From NCBI RefSeq assembly GCF_016863395.1, contig NZ_BOOU01000012.1, positions 87,232 through 151,231 on the forward strand: DNA of 64,000 nt. The letters run 5' to 3'. Of the stretch, positions 59,624 to 64,000 are shown piece after piece. The stretch's first letter is position 1, and the number at the start of each line of letters is the position of its first letter. Made by a program: the position numbers and the translations under genes. The DNA is from Sphaerisporangium rufum. Lineage in GTDB: Bacteria > Actinomycetota > Actinomycetes > Streptosporangiales > Streptosporangiaceae. The notes beneath the pieces are model-generated. The model was not told the origin of the DNA and searched no databases. It saw only the letters and a list, made by a program, of their open reading frames with translations.

Positions 59624-61297
59624 TCAGAAGAACGGGATGTACAGCAGGGCGCCGACGACCAGGGCGCCCGCGCCGAGCAGGACGGGGGAGCGGTACCAGG
59701 CCTTGTCGCCGCGCAGCGAGTCGTCGGCGATCGAGGTGTCGCTGAGGCCCCAGACCAGGCCGCGCAGCTCGCTCTCCGGCTTGGGCGCGGTCATCAGGGT
59801 GACGATGACCGTGACGATCGCGTCCACCACGAACGCGGTGCCCGCGCCCCAGAAGGTGGCGTTCAGATCGGTGCCGAAGTCCAGCACGCCCGCCTTGAAC
59901 AGGATGTAGGAGGCGAAGGCCGCCACGGTGCCGGACAGCAGGCCCCAGAATCCGGCCCACGGGGTCATCCGGCGCCAGAACAGGCCGATGATGAAGGTCG
60001 CGAACAGCGGCGCGTTGAAGAAGGAAAAGAGCGTCTGCAGATACTCCATGATGTTGCTGAAGCCGGAGGCGATGAGCGCGGTGCCGACGCCCGCGATGAC
60101 GCCGCCGACGGTGGCCCACCGGCCGAGCCGCAGGTAGTAGCCGTCGGGGCGGTCCTTCTTGACGTGCGCCTTCCAGATGTCGTAGGTGAAGACGGTGTTG
60201 AAGCCGCTGACGTTGGCCGCCATACCGGCCATGAACGAGGCGAGCAGGCCGGTGACCGCGACACCGAGCACGCCGTTGGGCAGCAGCTCGCCCATCAGCA
60301 GCGGGATCGCGTCGTTGTACTGGTGGCCGCCGGGCTTGCCGAGGTCGCTGAACAGCACCAGGGCGACCAGGCCGGGGATCACGGTGACCGCCGGGATCAT
60401 CAGCTTGGGGTAGGCGGCCACGATGGGCGTCAGCCGGGCGGCGTTGGTGTTGCGGGCCGACAGCCCGCGCTGCACCTCGGCGAAGTTGGTGGTCCAGTAG
60501 CCGAAGGACAGCACGAAGCCGAGGCCGAGGACCACGCCGATCCAGTGCGCGCCCAGCGGGTTGTCGCCGGAGGCGGTGCCCTGCCAGGCGTGCAGGCCGG
60601 GCTCGCCGAGCGCCGACCGGCGCACCTTGTCGGCCAGGCCGGAGATCCCGCCGACCTTGATCAGGCCGAGCACGGTGACCGGGATCAGGCCGGCCAGGAT
60701 GACGAAGAACTGCATCACCTCGTTGTAGATCGCCGAGGACAGGCCGCCGAGGACGACGTAGGCGAGCACGATGGCGGCCGAGACGACGATGGACAGCATC
60801 AGCGGCCAGCCGAGCAGCGCGCCCATGACCAGCGCGAGGGCGTACAGGTTGATCCCGGCGATCAGGATCTGCGCGACCGCGAAGGTGATCGCGTTCAGCA
60901 GCTGGGTCTGCCCGTTGAAGCGCCGGCGCAGGAACTCCGGCACGCTGTGCACCTTGGAGCGGTAGTAGAACGGCATCATCACGACGCCGAGGAACACCAT
61001 CGCCGGGACGGCGCCGATCCAGTAGTAGTGGACGGTGGCGATGCCGTACTGCGCGCCGTTGGCGGCCATGCCGAGGATCTCGGTGGCGCCGAGGTTGGCG
61101 GACAGGAACGCCAGGCCGGTGATCCAGGCGGGCAGCGAGCGGCCGGACAGGAAGAAGTCCAGGCTGGTGTGCACGGCGCGGCGGGCGGCCAGCCCGATGC
61201 CGAGCACGGTGAGGAAGTAGAGCGCGAGGACCGCGTAGTCGAGGAGGTTGACGTCCAGGCTCAGGTCCGGCGCCGCAAGGGTCACGAGATGAGGCAC
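59624..61297 (-). CDS. Sodium:solute symporter (SSS family), sugar type
   Basis: A 557-residue membrane protein with about 14 helices. SSS features: LGIGLAARRAVHTSLDFFLSGRSLPAW near helix 1-2, GATEILGMAANGAQYG, and GFNTVFTYDIWKAHVKKDRPD with TALIASGFSNIMEYLQTLFSFFNAPLFATFIIGLFWRR, resembling SGLT/vSGLT-like sugar symporters. The start is GTG 61297 with ACGGAGG upstream. It is divergent from the GH74 xyloglucanase gene across 329 bp that hold a palindromic operator, so it may import sugars released from xyloglucan (inference). Confidence 0.9.
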   Translation of the reverse strand: MPHLVTLAAPDLSLDVNLLDYAVLALYFLTVLGIGLAARRAVHTSLDFFLSGRSLPAWITGLAFLSANLGATEILGMAANGAQYGIATVHYYWIGAVPAMVFLGVVMMPFYYRSKVHSVPEFLRRRFNGQTQLLNAITFAVAQILIAGINLYALALVMGALLGWPLMLSIVVSAAIVLAYVVLGGLSSAIYNEVMQFFVILAGLIPVTVLGLIKVGGISGLADKVRRSALGEPGLHAWQGTASGDNPLGAHWIGVVLGLGFVLSFGYWTTNFAEVQRGLSARNTNAARLTPIVAAYPKLMIPAVTVIPGLVALVLFSDLGKPGGHQYNDAIPLLMGELLPNGVLGVAVTGLLASFMAGMAANVSGFNTVFTYDIWKAHVKKDRPDGYYLRLGRWATVGGVIAGVGTALIASGFSNIMEYLQTLFSFFNAPLFATFIIGLFWRRMTPWAGFWGLLSGTVAAFASYILFKAGVLDFGTDLNATFWGAGTAFVVDAIVTVIVTLMTAPKPESELRGLVWGLSDTSIADDSLRGDKAWYRSPVLLGAGALVVGALLYIPFF

Positions 61298-61444
61298 CCG
61301 CCTCCGTTACCCATGTATGTCCGGTTTTCACGTGGTAGCAGAAGAGATCTACCTGTAACGAGTGACATGGGGTTTCCGTCGGGTGGGTGGCGGATGGCCG
61401 GTGCCGGGAACCGCGGCCGCGGCGGCGATTCCGATCGTCGAGAA

Positions 61445-61461
61445 AGTTTGGGCGCCAAACT
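61445..61461. promoter_or_regulatory. Palindromic operator AGTTTGG-GCG-CCAAACT before the GH74 gene
   Basis: A 17-bp perfect dyad (7-bp arms, 3-bp centre) with AGTTTG half-sites like those bound by ROK/XylR-type repressors. It touches the -35 of the promoter at 61463. Confidence 0.65.
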
Positions 61462-61462
61462 A

Positions 61463-61491
61463 TTGACGGTCGGTGCCGACCTGTGTGAATC
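61463..61491 (+). promoter_or_regulatory. Candidate GH74 promoter
   Basis: TTGACG (61463-61468), a 17-bp spacer, then TGAATC (61486-61491); about 130 bp 5' leader before ATG 61627. The rest of 61298-61626 shows only short inverted repeats. Confidence 0.4.
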
Positions 61492-61626
61492 TTCGGCCGA
61501 GGGCGGTCAGGCGTCCTCATCTGTTCCATGCACGTCGGAGGTCGACGGTCAGGGTCCCCAACCTGATCGTGCATGGCGGTCGTCCACGTTTCGAAGAATT
61601 CGAAGCATGCGAAAGGGACTCCGTTC

Positions 61627-64000
61627 ATGCGCAGAAAGCTGCTGTGCTTCCTCGCGACGGCACTGGCCGCGACGTTCGTCGCCGCCGCCCAGGCGCCGCC
61701 GGCCGTCGCCGTGGCCGCCGAGCCGTATACCTTCAAGAACGTCCAGATCGCCGGTGGCGGCTTCGTGCCGGGGATCATCTTCAACCAGACCCAGAAGGAT
61801 CTGATCTACGCCCGTACCGACATCGGCGGCGTGTACCGCTGGAACCAGGGCTCGCAGACCTGGACCCCGCTGCTGGACTGGGTCGGCCAGGACAACTGGG
61901 GCTACAACGGCGGGGTCAGCGTCGCCACCGACCCGGTGGACCCGAACAAGGTCTACGTGGCGGCCGGCATGTACACCAACTCCTGGGACCCGAACAACGG
62001 CGCCATCCTGCGCTCCGGTGACAAGGGCGACACCTGGCAGGTCTCGCCGCTGCCGTTCAAGCTCGGCGGCAACATGCCCGGCCGCGGCATGGGCGAGCGG
62101 CTGGCGGTCGACCCGAACAAGAACAGCGTCCTGTACTTCGGCGCGCCGAGCGGGAACGGCCTGTGGCGCAGCACCGACTCCGGGGTGACCTGGGCGAAGG
62201 TGACCAACTTCCCCAACGTCGGGAACTACGTCGCCTCGCCCGGGGACGCCTACGGCGGCGACATCCAGGGCGTGGTCTGGGTGACGTTCGACAAGCGCAC
62301 CGGCACCGCGGGCAACGCCACCCAGACGATCTATGTCGGGGTGGCCGACAAGCAGAACACCGTCTACCGGACGACCAACGGCGGGACGACCTGGGAGCGG
62401 GTGGCCGGCCAGCCGACCGGGTACATCGCGCACAAGGGGGTGCTGGACACCGCCGGCGGGTACCTGTACCTGGCGACCAGCGACACTGGCGGGCCGTACG
62501 ACGGGGCCAAGGGCGACGTGTGGCGGTACGCGACCGCGACCGGCACGTGGACCCAGATCAGCCCGATCCCGTCCAGCAGCGGCGACGACTACTTCGGCTA
62601 CAGCGGCCTGACCGTGGACCGGCAGAAGCCGGGCACGCTGATGGTGGCCACCCAGGTGTCCTGGTGGCCGGACGCCATCTTCTTCCGCAGCACCGACTCC
62701 GGCGCCACCTGGACCCGGATCTGGGACTGGACCAGCTACCCCGAGCGGTCCTTCCGCTACAAGATGGACATCTCCGCCGCGCCGTGGCTGACCTTCGGCA
62801 CCAACCCGGCGCCGCCCGAGGTGACGCCCAAGCTGGGCTGGATGAACGAGTCGGTGGAGATCGACCCGTTCGACTCCAACCGCATGATGTACGGCACCGG
62901 TGCCACCATCTACGGCACCACCGACCTCACCAAGTGGGACACCGGCGGGCAGTTCACCATCAAGCCCATGGTGAGCGGCCTGGAGGAGACCGCGGTGCTG
63001 GACCTGATCAGCCCGCCGACCGGCGCGCCGCTGGTCAGCGCGCTCGGTGACATCGGCGGCTTCCGGCACACCGACCTCACCAAGGTGCCGTCGATGATGT
63101 TCACCCAGCCGGTGTTCACCAGCACTCGGAGCCTGGACTACGCCGAGACCAACCCGAGCATCATGGTGCGGTCCGGCGACTTCACCGACGCCGACCGGCC
63201 GAACGACAGCCACGTGGCCTTCTCCACCGACGGGGGCGCCAACTGGTTCCAGGGCACCGAGCCTGGCGGCGTCAACCAGGGCGGCACCGTGGCGGCGAAC
63301 GCCGACGGCAGCCGCTTCGTCTGGGCGCCCGGCGACCCGGGCCTGCAGGTGGTCTACTCGGTCGGCTTCGGCAACACCTGGACCCAGGCGTCCGGCGTGC
63401 CGGCCAACTCGATCATCGAGTCCGACCGGGTGAACAAGAACAAGTTCTACGCCTACTCGGGCGGCGCCTTCTACGTCAGCACCAACGGCGGGGCCGCCTT
63501 CACCAGGACCGCCGCCACCGGGCTGCCCACCGAGCAGGTGCACTTCAAGGCGCTGCCCGGCGCCGAGGGCGACATCTGGCTGGCCGGCACCGGCGGGCTG
63601 TGGCACTCCACCGACTCGGGCGCGTCCTTCACCAAGGTGGCCGGCGTCACCTCCTCGCTCAACGTCGGCTTCGGCAAGGCGGCCCCCGGCAAGACCTATC
63701 CGGCGCTGTTCACCATCGGCGAGATCGACGGGGTCAAGGGCGTCTTCCGGTCCGACGACACCGCCGCCACCTGGGTCCGGGTGAACGACGACCAGCACCA
63801 GTACGGCAACGCCGGCGAGTCGCTGACCGGCGACCCGCGGATCTACGGCCGCTACTACCTCGGCACCAACGGCCGGGGCATCATCTACGCCGACCGCGAC
63901 GGGAGCACCACCCCCGACACCACCGCGCCGTCCAGGCCGGGGACGCCGGCCGCCTCGGCGATCACCTCGACCGGCGCGACCCTGTCGTGGGCGGCGTCGA
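61627..64000 (+). CDS. Secreted GH74 xyloglucanase, N-terminal part (3' end outside window)
   Basis: An exported enzyme of which the first 791 residues are visible. The signal peptide (~1-35) is followed by two seven-bladed beta-propellers of GH74. The first catalytic Asp is in YARTDIGGVYRW and the second probably in VEIDPFDSNRMMYGTGA. BNR/sialidase-type repeats (SGDKGDTW, STDSGVTW, STDSGATW) are repeated. After TLGTNGRGIIYADRDG and a TTPDTTAPSRPGTPA linker, a fibronectin type III domain begins; a cellulose-binding module is likely to follow outside the window. It cuts xyloglucan outside the cell. ATG 61627 follows AAAGGGA. Confidence 0.92.
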   Translation, partial: MRRKLLCFLATALAATFVAAAQAPPAVAVAAEPYTFKNVQIAGGGFVPGIIFNQTQKDLIYARTDIGGVYRWNQGSQTWTPLLDWVGQDNWGYNGGVSVATDPVDPNKVYVAAGMYTNSWDPNNGAILRSGDKGDTWQVSPLPFKLGGNMPGRGMGERLAVDPNKNSVLYFGAPSGNGLWRSTDSGVTWAKVTNFPNVGNYVASPGDAYGGDIQGVVWVTFDKRTGTAGNATQTIYVGVADKQNTVYRTTNGGTTWERVAGQPTGYIAHKGVLDTAGGYLYLATSDTGGPYDGAKGDVWRYATATGTWTQISPIPSSSGDDYFGYSGLTVDRQKPGTLMVATQVSWWPDAIFFRSTDSGATWTRIWDWTSYPERSFRYKMDISAAPWLTFGTNPAPPEVTPKLGWMNESVEIDPFDSNRMMYGTGATIYGTTDLTKWDTGGQFTIKPMVSGLEETAVLDLISPPTGAPLVSALGDIGGFRHTDLTKVPSMMFTQPVFTSTRSLDYAETNPSIMVRSGDFTDADRPNDSHVAFSTDGGANWFQGTEPGGVNQGGTVAANADGSRFVWAPGDPGLQVVYSVGFGNTWTQASGVPANSIIESDRVNKNKFYAYSGGAFYVSTNGGAAFTRTAATGLPTEQVHFKALPGAEGDIWLAGTGGLWHSTDSGASFTKVAGVTSSLNVGFGKAAPGKTYPALFTIGEIDGVKGVFRSDDTAATWVRVNDDQHQYGNAGESLTGDPRIYGRYYLGTNGRGIIYADRDGSTTPDTTAPSRPGTPAASAITSTGATLSWAAS

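Noticed and set aside
1..64000. Mobile elements, prophage, CRISPR arrays or rRNA genes
   Set aside because: No transposase, integrase, phage structural gene, regularly spaced repeats or rRNA sequence was recognised on either strand.

Overview
The window is high-GC DNA with strong third-position GC bias, frequent GTG/TTG starts, lipoprotein and Tat/Sec-type secreted hydrolases, LacI-family control of sugar genes, SARP/BTAD regulators and several probable leaderless promoters. This points to a filamentous actinomycete, most plausibly of the Streptosporangiales (the rank is inference). No transposase, integrase, CRISPR array or rRNA was seen; there is one tRNA.

Layout. 1-12.7 kb holds mixed chromosomal genes: a truncated secreted protein, an ArsR-like regulator, a 1274-residue secreted fusion (lysozyme-like + golvesin-like + EEP nuclease/phosphatase), an isochorismatase-fold hydrolase, catalase, a dienelactone hydrolase, a BrkB-type membrane protein, a stand-alone AceE/transketolase-like TPP enzyme and a PH-domain protein. 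12.9-18.1 kb is a LacI - binding protein - two permeases - GH130 operon for a (probably manno-)oligosaccharide, with a double AAACCGGTTT operator at its head. 18.9-31.9 kb is a second glycan locus, probably for L-arabinose-containing plant glycans: a secreted MGH1-like hydrolase with discoidin domains, a GH43-CBM protein, a GH127 beta-L-arabinofuranosidase, an ABC importer, two LacI regulators and a beta-propeller glycosidase. Three copies of an AGGTTT-N4-AAACCT-like operator and one TGTTAACGTTAACA site lie in front of its operons. 31.9-40.3 kb holds a sulfotransferase, a TSUP exporter, an orphan PEP-synthase-like ATP-binding domain, a small secreted Cys-containing peptide, an ABC-F protein with a leader peptide, CutA, a GPH-type MFS symporter and a YdjC/ChbG deacetylase.

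40.5-55.5 kb is the most unusual part: a compact, mostly overlapping gene set that looks like an undescribed ribosomal-peptide (RiPP) biosynthetic system. It has a 47-residue precursor, two consecutive SagB-type flavin oxidoreductases with winged-helix N-termini, an MccB-like E1/ThiF adenylating enzyme, a kinase-fold protein, two ABC exporters, a prolyl-oligopeptidase, a SARP activator, a complete second arginyl-tRNA synthetase, a shortened AfsR-like regulator and an AraC regulator. No YcaO gene and no lanthipeptide dehydratase is present, and the precursor has no cysteine, so it is not an ordinary azole or lanthipeptide cluster. The ArgRS suggests either self-resistance to an ArgRS-directed product or a tRNA-dependent step. 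Three TCCAG repeats at exact 11-bp spacing upstream of the precursor look like a SARP box.

55.6-64 kb holds a small hypothetical gene, an AAA-ATPase/PD-(D/E)XK protein, tRNA-Met, an SGNH esterase with CBM2, a small membrane protein, an SSS sugar symporter and the start of a GH74 xyloglucanase that runs off the end. Overall the window reads as a saprophyte's plant-cell-wall utilisation region next to a specialised-metabolite island.
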